A stretch of 64,000 bases of DNA from Zygnema cylindricum (GCA_037447655.1 JBBHKE010001294.1:46283-110282), one strand, 5' to 3'. Counted from the first letter of the stretch, positions 21,638 through 33,929 are shown. Numbers and translations are program-made. The notes: a model not told the origin generated them from the letters alone.

Positions 21638-22593
21638 TGTTACGTTATTGTGCGAATTGTCAAAGAGGACGAAATCGCGTGAAGTTTTGTTTCGAGAAGT
21701 TTTGGCGATTTTGCCAATGATAGGGAGATTGTTAGAATCATTGTGGAGAATCGAGTGCGCGCGATATATTGAATCGCGTGACGCATGTATGGTTACTCGA
21801 TTTATGTTGACGTCGCAATGCTTCGCGATACTTTGGTTCACGTCAACAATTCAGTACTAACTATGTACGTCAACGGTACAGTACCATACGATTGAAGTAT
21901 GTACCGTACCATACATTTGGAGTATGTACGATTGGCGTTTCGTGCGCATACGGCGCACGAAAAGAATTGTATGAAGTTTCGCGGCGCACGGCGCACGAAA
22001 CTCTATGTTCTTCTATTCTTCTCTCGAAGGAGAAAAGCGCGTATGCAACTTTTCTGCGTGCTTTCTTCTTCCTGTGCGCCTTCATCCGAAAGGCGCCACC
22101 TATGCTTTTATCTATCGTGCATGGCACGTCTTCTAGGCAACTATTTAAGTTAGATTGCTCAGCTGCAGATTTATCCTTGTATTAGCTTTGGATCAACTGA
22201 GGAGAAAAGATGTAGATCCTTTGCGATCGATTAAGAGAGAGGGGAAGATCCTTTGTGATCAATTAAGAGAGAGAGAGAAAGACCCTTTGGTCAAGTAAGA
22301 GAGAGCAGATCCTTTGTGGTCAATTAAGAGGTGTTAAGGATCCTTCGTGATCCATTTGGAGAAAAGAGGTTTTAAGGAGTATGATCATTTTTGAGTGATC
22401 TTTTAAGAGTGTAGAGTTTATCTTTGAAGAGAGAAGAAGAGGAGAGAAAAGTTGATGTAAAGAGGCTTCGGCCAGAAACACTTAAATATCTTTTTGGCCG
22501 ATTATCCTCTTGTATTTTATGAGCTTCCGCTGTGTAATGTTTTATGGTTTTGAGCATTTATTTTAGAGTGAGAAATTTATTTACGATCCAACA
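21638..22593 (+). mobile_element. Solo-LTR-like unit E1 with target duplication GGAGA
   Basis: Starts TGTTACGTTATTGTGCGAAT and ends CGATCCAACA; the five bases GGAGA stand on both sides, inside the purine tract of repeat A. About 90 bases in, it carries GTTTTGGCGATT and a purine run followed by TGTTAGAATC, which matches the end of the copia-2 coding region, primer tract and LTR start. Later come short direct repeats of GATCCTTTGTGATCAATTAA (22210-22350) and the shared LTR string AGGCTTCGGCC near 22464. It belongs to the same family as E2 and is related to the copia-2 LTR. Confidence 0.75.
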
Positions 22594-23593
22594 GGAGAGA
22601 TTTAGAGAGGGAGAGGAAAAAGGGAGACAAGGGAGAGGGAGAAGAAACAAATTTTGTTGTTCTATATCAATTTTTCTTCTGTTATATCCATTGTATACTG
22701 GAACGAGTTAACACGAAAATATTTTATTTTAATAGAGCCAATGATGTTCATTTTATCTCAAAAGTCGATATTCATCTCCCTCCTCCTTTTCCATTCCCTT
22801 CCCCAACCCTCCTTATCGCACACAAGTTTCCCCTTATCGTCTCTCTCTCCAACACCTCCTCCACCCATCTTATATTGCACTAGAGAGATCAATCAAGACT
22901 ACTGGAAAAGCAAAATTTGTTTTTTTCCTTTTTATATTTTATACAGTTTCTCAAAAGGCTGCACAGTTGGATTCCATTTCCATGCCGCGTGGCAAACTTT
23001 GATTGGCTAAAAATTTTCCCTGCATGTCACTTTCCCTAAAACTCCCTCCGACATTTTCTCAGAAAGATCCACCATCTCACCATCTTTTCCTATTGCCTAA
23101 ATGCTATTTTGATTCTAGTATTTTACATTCATTCTCTATTTTAAGCTTTTCCTTTGTACATTGACGAACCTACGACAAATAAGATTCTGAAAATACTTTT
23201 CTTTTCTGTCTCTTTCCGTGCAAATTGGGCTAATCTAGCCTACATGAACCCTATCAAAGAAGGGAAAAAAAAAGACTAAACAATTGCGACTTCCTGCAGC
23301 GCGCCAAATTGTAGCGATGCTCACAGGTTGGCTACAAATGTCACGCAACAGCCCAGAACAATTTAAAGCAGACCTTATCGTTTTCATGCAATATCATAAC
23401 TGCCGCCTGGCGGCTCAGGACTCGTTACAAATTCCATCTGTAAAATCAGCAAAAATGAGAAACCAGCTTTGGGAATTCCGCCACATTTTATAAACTTGTC
23501 GAACGTTCGGATATTAATCCTCACGGCAGCCAGAGTGACGAACGGCTGAGATTCCATTGGACCCGCGAATGAATTAGACGGTCGAGTAGGCCG

Positions 23594-24172
23594 TCAGTTG
23601 ACGCGTAGTTTGGGTCCGGGATTGCCGGCGAGCGCGAGAAGGTATGCCGTCAAAACCAATAGGAGGCCGAATACGACCGCGTGGACCAGTACGGACGTTA
23701 GAGTGGTTCGCCAGGTACGGAACTCCACTGGCTGGTCGGATCCCGGGATCTGCAGACAGTACAGTGGCAACACCACGTCAGCAAAAGTCTGCGACGATCG
23801 TACGGTCACAAATCATGGCATGGTGGTACACTGTACGACTGGAACGACCAATTTAATGTTGCGGTGAACACTACCAAACATTGTCAATTTAACATTAAAA
23901 CTAATAACTCCTTGATGACAATTACGATGGGCAGTGTAGTAAAGGCTTCAAAAAAATAAAAAATAAACCACAATAGAAATATAGGATAGTGTAGAAATAA
24001 TGAAATATGTGACATTTAGCATTTTATATTTTCATAGGTAATGAAACAGCAACAATATCATTGTAAACCAGATACACACTATTACTAGTGCCATACAACC
24101 GACCTGCAGGAGCACTCCTGGCGACAATGCGATGAAAAGGAGCACTGCGATGAGGAGGCTGATGAGATCCAT
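23594..24172 (-). CDS. DUF3339-like small membrane protein, copy B
   Basis: Same structure as copy A. Exon 1 is 24172-24104 (23 codons, donor CAG|GTCGGT); exon 2 is 23749-23594 (acceptor GTCTGCAG|ATCCC, 51 codons and TGA). The predicted product is again 74 residues with two membrane spans and the LLQ|IPGSDQPVEF joint. The exons differ from copy A by only a few bases, including one Ala/Thr replacement at the start of span 2. The 354-bp intron is shorter than in copy A because most of the MITE region is missing. The promoter keeps TATA and G-box. I see no defect, so it may be expressed. Confidence 0.82.
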
Positions 24173-24295
24173 GGTAGCAGTTAAGCGTAAACTGCGGAAA
24201 CGTTAAAAGAGTCTCGGGCTATGAGGGATGGCGGCTCTTTTCTGAGAATCCGAGGATCTTCGGCAGAACTTGTGATTTAGAATTGTCAGACGCGC

Positions 24296-24353
24296 TTTTT
24301 ATATCTTCGACCTGGAGGCGGGATTTCACTGTTTGCGGGGTATTTTACACGTG
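24296..24353 (-). promoter_or_regulatory. Promoter of DUF3339 copy B: TATA box and G-box
   Basis: On the minus strand GATATAAAAA covers 24305-24296, about 125 bases before the start codon, and CACGTG lies at 24353-24348. Same order as in copies A and D. Confidence 0.55.
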
Positions 24354-24639
24354 GTTCCAATCATTGATTGCCAATTTTTAACGGGATATGACAGCGGCAG
24401 ATCGCGGCCGTCTGCATGTTTCCACACGTCCCCTGGAAAGGTATAGTGGTCCATGCAGCGCCAATTATTATTGTAGCACCAATAATGCAAACTGTACTGT
24501 ACACCGTGAATCCGAACGGCTTTTTTTCGATGTGATTGATTTTTCGCTTAGTCCGATTTCACGTGCGAGCGTGATTGTATTAAATCATTATTTGTACTTT
24601 TTTACTTAAAAAAGTACATTTTTGCACGGTCGAACGTCG

Positions 24640-25256
24640 TCCGTACACCACACTATTTAAAATGAACCTATATTACAATTCTGTTACGCTAATTAAACTT
24701 ACCTAAATTAGAATAATGAAAAAATTAGAATTGTCTACTCTATTTGATGTCATAGAGTCGAAATTTCGAGCGACAGAATTAGAGTGATTTACTCTAATTA
24801 CGATTCGCGGTGTAATTAATCCCTAACTATAATTTGGGTGGTCCTGAATAATAAATATCCGCCCTTTCGATGTCTACAGTAATATGTGTAATTGAACAAA
24901 ATCTGACAATTCGTACGCCGTCGCGCTATTCACACTGTCAACGGACGAACATATGAGAACGTGATTTTTGTCAACTAGTTTGCATCTCTTTCTTCCAGTG
25001 CACATTCACATGTGTGCGCAATAATGTTAAGTGTCTTTTTATGCCTTTGTAATTCAAAAAGTACCATTTAGTACGGAAATATCCAGTCCGTACGCCACAC
25101 TATTTCCATCGCAGTGTACTTCCATTATTAACGCTAATTGAAAAAGAAACCTAATTAGAATAATGGAAAAAATAGCATTATGGATTGTATTTCGGGTTTT
25201 TTTTTTTTTTAAAGGGCACCGAATTGGGGTTATATACTCTAACAGTGATTGACGGT
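24640..25256 (+). repeat. Two direct copies of a miniature element ending in CGGTGTA
   Basis: 24640-24815 and 25072-25256 both begin GTCCGTACRCCACACTATTT, contain CTAATTAGAATAATGRAAAAA-like text and end GATTSRCGGTGTA. The same left end appears, reversed, inside the element at 62985-63523. No coding capacity; another branch of the CACCGC-type MITE family. Confidence 0.55.
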
Positions 25257-25624
25257 GTACTGTACTAATCCTTGCAATTTTCGCGCAAAGAATGGTGAGA
25301 GGAGGCAGCGCACGCGTCCACGTCGCCACCTTTCATTCCGTTTTACGACGCGCCGCGCCGCGCGATCCTTTACATCTATAAATATGTTTAGGGTATTTTG
25401 TCATTCATGTTTTTTTTTATATAAAAAAAAACACAACCAGTAAAAAACCCTAAACATATATCCCTAAAAATGCAAGGTACCCGGGCGGTATATAATTTGT
25501 ACTAATCTATTTTTACAATGTACAATTTTTGACAAGCTGACGCAAGTATTTGCGCGTAGCAAAAATTGTCACTGCGATTAGCAATTCCCTAAATTGTTAG
25601 TGTAAAGAAACAAGAACCGTTATC
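25257..25624. other. Intergenic; end fragment of repeat W
   Basis: Around 25560-25600 the string CACTGCGATTAGCAATTCCC is the end of repeat W (see 54490-55619 and 62706-63690). No gene seen. Confidence 0.45.
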
Positions 25625-25870
25625 AATTCCATTTTGAGTTCGACGGCATGAACGCCAACAATACATCAACGCTAATGTACACATATAACACCAACATGGA
25701 TACAAGTTCCCATATAGCGGGTGTTAACGGCACAGCCCGTGTTCACAAGGTCGATGTTCAAACATGTGAGAACAACTTCGCGCGATTTTCACTCGTGTCT
25801 ATAATGGAGAATCAAATCCGATCGCGCTTCCACATGTCGACGCCACTCACGTGTTTATGGTTCATATATC
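25625..25870 (-). repeat. Dispersed repeat S, copy 2
   Basis: Reverse of copy 1: ATGTTCAAACATGTGAGAAC at 25755 and GAATCAAATCCGATCGCGCT at 25810. A 141-codon frame across it (25648-26073) is made of this repeat and unlikely to be a gene. Confidence 0.55.
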
Positions 25871-27169
25871 AAAATATAAGGGCGCCGACATTTTGTAATC
25901 AACACTACAGTAATATAGTAAACAATCAAGGTGTGGTGGTATCGATAATCCCTATAATGAACTATGCGTATCAAATTCGCTCAATCGAACCCAATTCAAC
26001 TCGAAAAAGGAAAGTACACTACATGTGTATTGTTGTTAGTGTAAATAATTTGTTTGGCACCATTACATTTTAACCACATTTTATACATTTACACCTTTAC
26101 ATGAAATGACATGCACCATGAAGACCATTTCCAAAAAAAACCGTACAAGGTGCATGCAGAAAAAAACGAACAACCATGTGGTTTTTTCTGTCGTCACAAA
26201 ATTATGAAAACTTTTCACACGTGATCATACATTTTCCTGTTTGTGAAAACGGATCTATATTATTTAAAACACATCGACGATGTAACTTATAATAAATTTG
26301 AAGATGACGTGAGAGTGGGTCGATAAAACTCAAGACGAATAATTTTTGTACATTGTCAATTCGAGGATGACGCAAATTGTACTCTACAAATTTGCGGTTT
26401 CTTCATACGGTTGCAACTTTAGCAATAAGGCGCTAAGTTATAAAGGAAAAAGATAGAACAAAAGCGTACTTAGCCACATGAGGTTGTGCCCTTACACCAT
26501 ATTTTATCCGTACACATTTGTCCGATTTTCATATAGAGACCGGCGATGGGAAGATGAAATACTCGCCTTTTAATCGCCACCGTCAGATCCATTATACAAC
26601 AAGCATGTATGGAGAAATAATATTTTAAGTGGTAAAAAAAACATTAGCACTAATATCGACCCACGGTGTTCTGTACTGCAAGATGTAGCATAGCAAGCAA
26701 GATATAACATAGCAAACAGTATATTTCACATATACATAAGCATTACGCGTAAGGTACATCGTGAATTGCTTATAGTCATAGATGTCTTATGCACATAAAA
26801 AACACTCATGAAACTCCCAAAAAATAACGAATATGCAAATGAAATAAAATTCAAAACTCTATAAAAATGTGTTGACCGACTTTGACTTTATAATAAAAAA
26901 ATATATATATAAGAACATCTAATATAAAAGAGACTTAATAAAAATAATACTACATCAAATGAACTTTATTTTTAGTTTTACGATAATATACATACTGTTT
27001 AATTATTGCTAGCGACTCTAATTTCGACTGATTTTAAGAAGTGCAATGTACGAATTTTGTCAGTTCGTACAAAAACTATTCATTATATCATACATACATA
27101 CAACATAAGTTTTTGGTAATGAAGTTGACAGGTAAAATTGAGTGCCCCGCCACAAGAAAAATAGCCATA
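25871..27169. other. AT-rich intergenic DNA with a promoter-region repeat fragment
   Basis: No gene seen. 26520-26690 resembles the sequence upstream of DUF3339 copy A (AATCGCCACCGTCA and CACGGTGTTC followed by GTAC). The rest is AT-rich with ATATATAT runs. Confidence 0.45.
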
Positions 27170-27625
27170 TTTGGTTCCAAATCATAATGACGAAGTAAAA
27201 TCACAAAAACCTGTTCTCACATGTTCAAGTATGGAATACGTGAACACATACTATATGTACTGTTTCATTAGCATTAATTGCTCTATTTTTGATTTTTTTA
27301 AAAATTAAATACGGTAGTGTAAAATATAAAGGTCGTACGAAACTTGCTTATTATTTTGTATAGACGTACAGAATAAGTGTTAAATAAAGGCTACGACACG
27401 AGAAGTTAAGTGCGTCGCCGCAATAAAGCGCATCAGATTTGATTCCCAATCTTAAAGAGGAAGGAGAATCGTGAGAACCTATTCTCACATGCTCAAGCGT
27501 CGAATATGTGAATAAAGACAATTGCGCCTACATCCAAATTAGCCTTAATTTTTGACTTTTTGTTGGCATTAAGCCCTTGAACCCAAAATAATGTTTACAT
27601 CTAATAACAATTCACGATGTATGTT
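27170..27625 (+). repeat. Dispersed repeat S, copies 3 and 4
   Basis: CTGTTCTCACATGTTCAAGT at 27211 and ATTCTCACATGCTCAAGCGT at 27481, the second preceded by AGCGCATCAGATTTGATTCC and followed by TTAGCCTTAATTTTTGAC and CAATTCACGATGTA. The first is a fragment, the second nearly complete. Confidence 0.55.
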
Positions 27626-27803
27626 CAACGTTTTTTTTGATATTTTTTGTACATTAAATCTGTACATTAAGTCCGTACAAAAAGTATAAACATTTTACAA
27701 AAGGGTCAAAATCTATAAAAAATAACAAATCTTCGTAAAAATGTTAAAATTCGTACAAATGAGACATCTACGCTTATAGTGTTAATTTTTTATCGCAGCT
27801 TAA

Positions 27804-28890
27804 TTTTGGATCTTAAAATAAATTCCCACTCAAAATAAATGCTCACAAACATAAAACATTACACAGCGCAAGCTCCTAAAAGGTAAGAGGATAATCGGCC
27901 AAAAGAATTAAAAGTGTTTCTAGCCGAAGCCTCTTTTACATCCCCTCCTCTCTTCTCTTCATCTCTCTCTAAAGACAAACTCTGCACTCTTTAAAAAATC
28001 ACTCAATAATTATCACACTCCTTAAAACCTCTATTCTCGAATGGATCACTAAGGATCCTCAAAACCTCTGAATTGACCACAAAGGATATTTTCCCTCTCT
28101 CTTAATTGACCACGAAGGTTCTTTCCCCTCTCTCTTGAACGACCACAAAGGATCTACATCTTTACTCCTTAAGTGATCCAAAGCTAATGCAAGAATAACT
28201 TTGCAGTTGAACTATACTGCCTATATAGCCTCTCTAACTAGATTACAAAGCAAAGCAAACAAACTAACAAGGTGGCAACTCTTGTCCCATTCCTAGCAGA
28301 AGCACACTGAAAGGGAACTTCCACGAAGAAGGCGTACACGCCTTCTTTTTCGAAACGCGAAACTCCAAAATAAGAAGTTTCTTGCGTGTGCTGTGTACGC
28401 ACGAAACTAAAACACCTGCACACGAAATAATACACTTGCACACGAAACAAAAGTGAGGCGACACAAAATCGTACATTTCGTTCGCTAACTCATCAAATAT
28501 TGACGCAAAACGAAGTCGTACGTTTCGGCGACAAACATCGATACTCAAAATGTACCAAACTCCAAAAGTACACAATATGTATACATGCGAATCAAACTAT
28601 ACGCTTCAATCACCAACCCAATAAATCAATAGAAGTTCAAAACAATCCATCACAAATTCAACCGTGCGAAGTACTCGCACCAAATATCTTCATCCAATAT
28701 ATAGACGCAAATCGAAGTCGAGTGCTTCATACGCGAACGCGATATACATTGCGGTTCACTAAAGCGTCACTTCGTGCAATTTGAAAATAAATCTAATAAT
28801 CCCCCTCTCATTGGGAGAATCGCCAAAACTCCTCAAAACAAGACTCCACGTGATTTCAGCCACTTTGCGGATTCGCACAATAATATAACA
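27804..28890 (-). mobile_element. Solo-LTR-like unit E2 with target duplication CTTAA
   Basis: CTTAA stands at 27799-27803 and 28891-28895. On the minus strand the unit starts TGTTATATTATTGTGCGAAT and ends GATCCAAAA, matching E1 at both ends. Like E1 it contains GGCGATTCTCCCAATGAGAG followed by a purine run and an LTR-like start, so it joins the end of a copia interior to an LTR. The string GGCTTCGGC near 27922 and the direct repeats with GACCACAAAGGAT (28070-28160) are LTR parts shared with E1. Frames inside are artefacts of the repeat. Confidence 0.75.
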
Positions 28891-29426
28891 CTTAAATCGT
28901 CTATTCTCTGTGCACAATTGTCGGATTGAAAACTGGCATCTCCCATTGAAATACAAGGTTATCACCTTCCGATCAGTGGCCTCCAATCATAAACTTTCCG
29001 ATCAGTGGCCTCCAATCATAAATTTGTTCACGTCTGTATGGAAAAAATATGTTTTGAGTGGCTAAAAAAATATTAACACTATAAGTCATTCATGGTATAC
29101 CGTACATTTTGTATTATTGGTGATATAATAATAATTTGCGCTGCATGGACAACTGACCTTTCCAAGGGACGTGTGGAAACATGCAGACGGCAGCGATCTA
29201 CTATCGTCTTAAACTGTTCAAAATTATCAATTTCGGGATATAAAATGCGCGTCAAACAATTCTAAATCAAAGATCCTCGGATTCTCCAAAAAGACCCCCC
29301 ATCCTTCTTAGCCCGAGACTCTTTTAACGTTTTTGCAGGTTACAGATAATTGCTACAAAGGATCTCATCAGCCTCCTCGTCATAATGCTCTTTTTCATCG
29401 CATTATCTTCAAGAGTGCTCATGCAC
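28891..29426 (+). pseudogene. DUF3339 copy C: promoter and decayed first exon
   Basis: The segment from CACAATTGTCGGAT to the exon aligns with 34925-35464. Exon 1 would be 29358-29426, but its first codon is AAG instead of ATG; the rest reads KDLISLLVIMLFFIALSS, still in frame, and ends at a donor-like GTTGGT. No second exon with IPGS follows. It is a dead fragment, more diverged than A, B and D. Confidence 0.75.
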
Positions 29427-29499
29427 GTTGGTTGTACGACCCTACTAATAATGTTGATTTCGTTTACAATGAAAAAAAACGGAATGAAACGAAACTGGC

Positions 29500-29960
29500 G
29501 CATACGAAGTAGCAATATACAAAATATTCGGCGCGCATAATCGGGATGGCGCCAAAAGAAGATGCAATTTGATCGAACGACTCCTGTGAGCGTTGACTGA
29601 CCAGAGTTGTTATTCTGGCGGCTTTCGCCCAAGAAGCTACGAAATGACGCTTGGCAACACCTCATTGGACGACGGAGAAAGAGGAGACAAAACCATGGTG
29701 TTGGACATGGTTGGTACCACATCTTTAGTGGTGCCGTACAACTATCGTGCATCCGTTGTACAAATTATAAGGTGGCTAGTATATTTTGTATAGTACTTTA
29801 CAGTCCTCTGATTGGTAGAGGGTTTAGGAAACAGGCTCTAAGATTAGGTTAGCATATGACTTAGCCTATAAGGATACTTTGTGAAGCCCTTTCTCCTAGA
29901 GGCCATTTGTAAAAATCCGTTGTCTCTGAACAACCATAACTCACTGCACATGGGAGCAAA
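29500..29960 (+). repeat. Dispersed repeat U, copy 2
   Basis: Inverted counterpart of 13310-13800 (GCGCCAAAAGAAGATGCAAT at 29550; CTTTGTGAAGCCCTTTCTCC at 29876). Frames on either strand have no family match. Confidence 0.5.
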
Positions 29961-30839
29961 TTTGGAGATTCTTTTTGCCTTCGACTCAAGGGAGTCTTGT
30001 CTTTACAGGGATGTGGCTCGTCATTGTTTTTGTATGCCTTGGTGGCAAATTTTCCTTGATGAACTATTGTGGGTTAGGGTTATCCTAGAGGCTTATTTTG
30101 AGTTGCTCATTGTTGTTTTGGAAAATATAGTTTCGTGCGTACGCGGCATTTCGTGCGTACATCATAAGGTGTAGTGTGAAGGATTGCATGGATTCGATGA
30201 TTGGGGGAGCAAACGTGCGGATAAAATTAAAGTGACGCGAACAAGCACTGTGAAATGGACGGCGAATCGCAAAGCGATCCGATTGGAAATAATTAGTAAT
30301 GTTCGAACTGTAACATAATAAGACAAATGTCAACAATTTTGTGTACAAGCATGAAGTTACGGGGACACGTTTTAGTGTGGTATGTAACTCCGGAGGGAGT
30401 ACACAGTTTCGGTACACTCCAGGGGCACGTGTTGGTATGGTACATATCAAGGGGTACATGTTGGTAAGGAGGTATGGTACGGCGGTTGGAGGACAGTTTG
30501 GTTAAGGGACCGAAATGCCACGTGAAGATTGGTGAACGGATGTGGATAGCGGCAGACGAAGTTCGCCGTCAATCATTGGATGACAAATATTGAGTACTTT
30601 GTCTTTTCGGCATCTAAAATGTTAGCCGCGGAATATTTTGGCACCGGTAAATGAGTGTAAATAAATTGTACAGTAGACGGCCGGTTAGTCTTCTTAGGAT
30701 GACCACGTTAGTTATGGTACGGCGTAGATCAGCTGCAGGTTCACTTGTATATGTGTATGACTTGTGTAGGACTTAGAATATTTTTGAGGGCGGAATCCCC
30801 TTGTATGGAAAAACTGTGATAGCGGTTTCTGGGACTTTT

Positions 30840-31018
30840 GAAGGTTAAGATCATCGTCATCTCGAAGAGAGAAGAGACATGATGTAAAGAGGCTTCGGCC
30901 AAGAACACTTATAAATCTTTTTGGCTGAATATTCCTCTTGTCTTTTATGAGCTTCCGCTGTGTAATGATTTATGTTTTATGAATTATGTTTTGTAAAACT
31001 CTTTTGCTTTAGATCCTT
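30840..31018 (+). repeat. LTR 3'-end fragment related to copia-2
   Basis: GATGTAAAGAGGCTTCGGCC, TTATAAATCTTTTTGGCTGA and TATGAGCTTCCGCTGTGTAA are the reverse complement of strings in the copia-2 LTR (47960-48040). It ends near TTTAGATCCTTCA. The upstream limit is unclear; the preceding 700 bases may belong to a more diverged LTR. Confidence 0.6.
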
Positions 31019-32603
31019 CATTGTGAACGTGGTCTGCTTGGGGATTCATTGTGAAGTCGGTCTTTTGTGGGGTTGGTTATGGCAGGCTGTTTTTCTACAA
31101 CTTTGACTGGATGATGCGATCACTCTGTTTAGTGTCTCTGTATCAAAATTTGTGAAAGTTTAATAAAACCTATAAACTACCGATGTATGTAGTTTCATCT
31201 TGTTTTGATAATTTTGTAGATTTCTTTGTTGATTCAAAAAAGGCAGTTTTTGGGGTAGTCTGCGGTGCTTCCAATGGTAAATCCATGGCTGAAAATGGCT
31301 ATGGACAGCACTCATTGTATAAGAATATAGATTCCACATAATTTCACTCTTCGGAGAGTGAGATTTTTGCCCAGCTAAAAAAAGCGACGATTGTTTACAT
31401 TTACATTGAAAAAATTTGTTCTATCGGCACGATTTAATGAGATTGACACAAACCGTGACATCGTCTCCTTGATTTTATTTAGCATTCCTCCTTGCTATAG
31501 TAAATATTTCATAAGTTTCAAGTCTGCAAACCCCTCCGATATTACTGGGTTCCCACGACAAGGGAAATTGGAGGCTAACAAGAACCTTTTGTTGCCATCA
31601 AGATCGAATGCTTCAATAACGTGATAGAACTCGAGGATTTTGGGGCACATTTTACTTTGCGAGTCTTGGAACACTATGTAGATGGGAACAAAGCCATAGG
31701 AGGTTCTCGTGACGAATGCCCGATGACACTTTGATTACCTTAGAAAAGTTAGGCGTAGCTCAACAACCAATCAATAGGGAGTGGTTGATAATTTAAGGAG
31801 GAGAGGGTCACCCTCACTGTCCGGGGGTGAGTGGGAATTCGAAGCTCAACAACACGCCCAGAAGGTGTGGTCGATGGTTGAAGGGGGGCCTACACAAATA
31901 TGAAAGAGGTACGATGGGGGAATTTAAAATTTTAATTCCATTGGACGAAAAAAGAGGCGAATAATCAATCAAGACAAGCTAAGGAAAAAACGGCTTAGAG
32001 ACATGGGCAAGCGCGGAAGAGAGGAGCATCATAGACGTTGTCGCGACGACTTAATAGAAAATCTTTAGCACGTTTATCTAGAAAGCGATAGCTAAATAGA
32101 AAGTCTTTTGCAGTGAACGAAGTAAAGAAGCAAACCGAGTTTGAATGGGAGATTATAACATCACGGGTAGTAATATGAGTGTAAGCTGCTTTGTTTGTCA
32201 AGATATAATACAAAGGTCAAGCAGTAGATTGGAATAAAACTCGAAGAAGTTCAATAAAACGTGAATTGATATTGCTAAATTTTTTTAAGTAAATTTGATT
32301 GCGCTTAGTTTTGATTACAATTAAGCTGAACTTCAACAATGACAAAAAATGCAATAAGGTTTTCAATTTATTTGCTTCCAATGCGCATTATTACATTGAC
32401 ACAAAAAATTATTCCATGCCTTAGATACCTCTCACTACATCTATACTCTCTCTTTAATCTCATAAATCTTGAATTATAAAAAATTCAAGGATTTTGACAT
32501 ATTTAAGCTTGAGTGACTATTTTGCTTCGTAGCGACCTTTGCCGAATTGGCTCAATTAACGTCTCTTTAGGGTGATCGAAACATATTTATTACATAAACG
32601 CTC
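31019..32603. other. No recognised gene
   Basis: Several short frames, none with a recognisable domain. No strong repeat noticed, so this may be single-copy DNA. Confidence 0.35.
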
Positions 32604-33195
32604 CATAGAAATGGTTTATTGATATCCATCTGATAAATCTTTGAATTTAAAAAGTTGTTATGACAAAGGATTACTTTGTTATGATTCCATTAAGGGAATA
32701 TTTACTTAAACTGGGTGTAACTTTTTGCAACTAGTCCTCATTTGTAACTTTGTATGGTATCATCACAATATCGTTCTAAACTTGAATGGGTTCTTACATC
32801 CTATTGGGTTCTTTCTTGTGGAAAGTCTCAAAAATATAGGCTCCATTTTTCATAATGGTTCTCATTCGTCGTCGTCTTCAAGTAATATTGCATACTTTCA
32901 TAGAAATGGTTTATTGATACCCATCTGATAAATTTTTGAATTTAAAAAGTTGTTATGACAAAGGATTACTTTGTTATGATTCCATTAAGATAATATTTTC
33001 TTAAACTGTGCGTAACTTTTTTCAACTAGTCCTCATTTGTACCTTTGTATGTCATCATCACAATATTGTTCTAAACTTGAATGGGCTCTTTCATCCTATT
33101 AGGTTCTTCCTTATGGAAAGTCTCAAAAATATAGGCTCCATTTTTCAAAATGGTTCTCATTTGTCGTCATTTTCAAGTAATATTGCATTCTTCAA
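32604..33195 (+). repeat. Two-copy tandem repeat, unit about 295 bp
   Basis: TAGAAATGGTTTATTGATA occurs at 32606 and 32901, and the text follows in parallel to AAGTAATATTGCAT at the end of each unit. Both units hold a similar small frame (WYHHNIVLNLNGFLHPI and CHHHNIVLNLNGLFHPI), so the two match at protein level too, but I recognise no family and both are short. Confidence 0.85.
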
Positions 33196-33489
33196 GCTAG
33201 TCCGCTTCTCAGTTCTGACCATTCTTAAAAACTTTTATTTTGTCCTGGAGCCTTGAATGTATAGATCCATTCTCTTATCTTGGTTGGTGGATTTCCTGTC
33301 CGGCTGCTAATCTCCCATTGTTCTAAAGTTGCCTTCTCTATTAAGCTTTATTTCGAGGAGTTACATTTTAAATCTATTGATTTTTGGAAGGCATATGAAT
33401 TTCCTAATTTTCGCACTTCAAAACTAGCTGTTGTCTATCAGTTGCAACTCACCGATAGTTTAACAATTTTTGTACTATGAAGTGTAAAA
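33196..33489. other. No recognised gene
   Basis: A 66-codon frame (33280-33480) on the plus strand lies just after the tandem repeat. No family recognised. Confidence 0.3.
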
Positions 33490-33722
33490 TATTGTAGTGT
33501 TGTGTATCGGGTAAAGATTTAATGAGTGCGATAAATTCAATATTCGTTATATAGAATATCGATCTGTCGAATGTTACGATTTGGTACGGTAAAACGTACG
33601 GTGAATTGAATAGTACGGTAAATTGTACGATCGAATAAAGCGCACTCAGATTTGATTCCTTGTTATAAAGAGGAGGGAGAATCGTGAGAACCTGTTCTCA
33701 CATGCTCAAGCATCGAATATCT
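33490..33722 (+). repeat. Repeat T copy 2 followed by a truncated repeat S
   Basis: 33490-33636 is the inverted partner of 12665-12895. From 33640 the text changes to repeat S (AGCGCACTCAGATTTGATTC, CCTGTTCTCACATGCTCAAG), which breaks off at about 33722. Confidence 0.5.
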
Positions 33723-33929
33723 TTATACAAATTATAGACCTTTGGTCTTCTGTGTGAAAACCTTTAAATAGGCCCACTTTTTGTCTGTCAGCACCTGTAA
33801 ACGGCGTGTCCCTATGCGTCAATCGTTGTGTTGTTAAGGGTCGCATCTACAAATGTCTGTACGGACGTCTAGAATATTACAATATTACTCAAACGATTCG
33901 ATAAAAAAGATGCGATCCATGCGCGTGTA

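Larger units (their letters stand above)
22594..24500. repeat. Repeat A, copy 2 (right part) carrying DUF3339 gene B
   Basis: Resumes the purine tract after E1 and aligns with 9370-11480 to the end. Together with 14110-16045 and 21438-21637 it makes one full repeat A once the two insertions are taken out. Confidence 0.75.

Noticed and set aside
25648-26073. 141-codon frame as a gene
   Set aside because: Its first half is reversed repeat S; other copies of the repeat do not keep it open.
28238-28784. Frames of 70-103 codons
   Set aside because: They lie within the LTR-like unit E2 and are not kept in E1.
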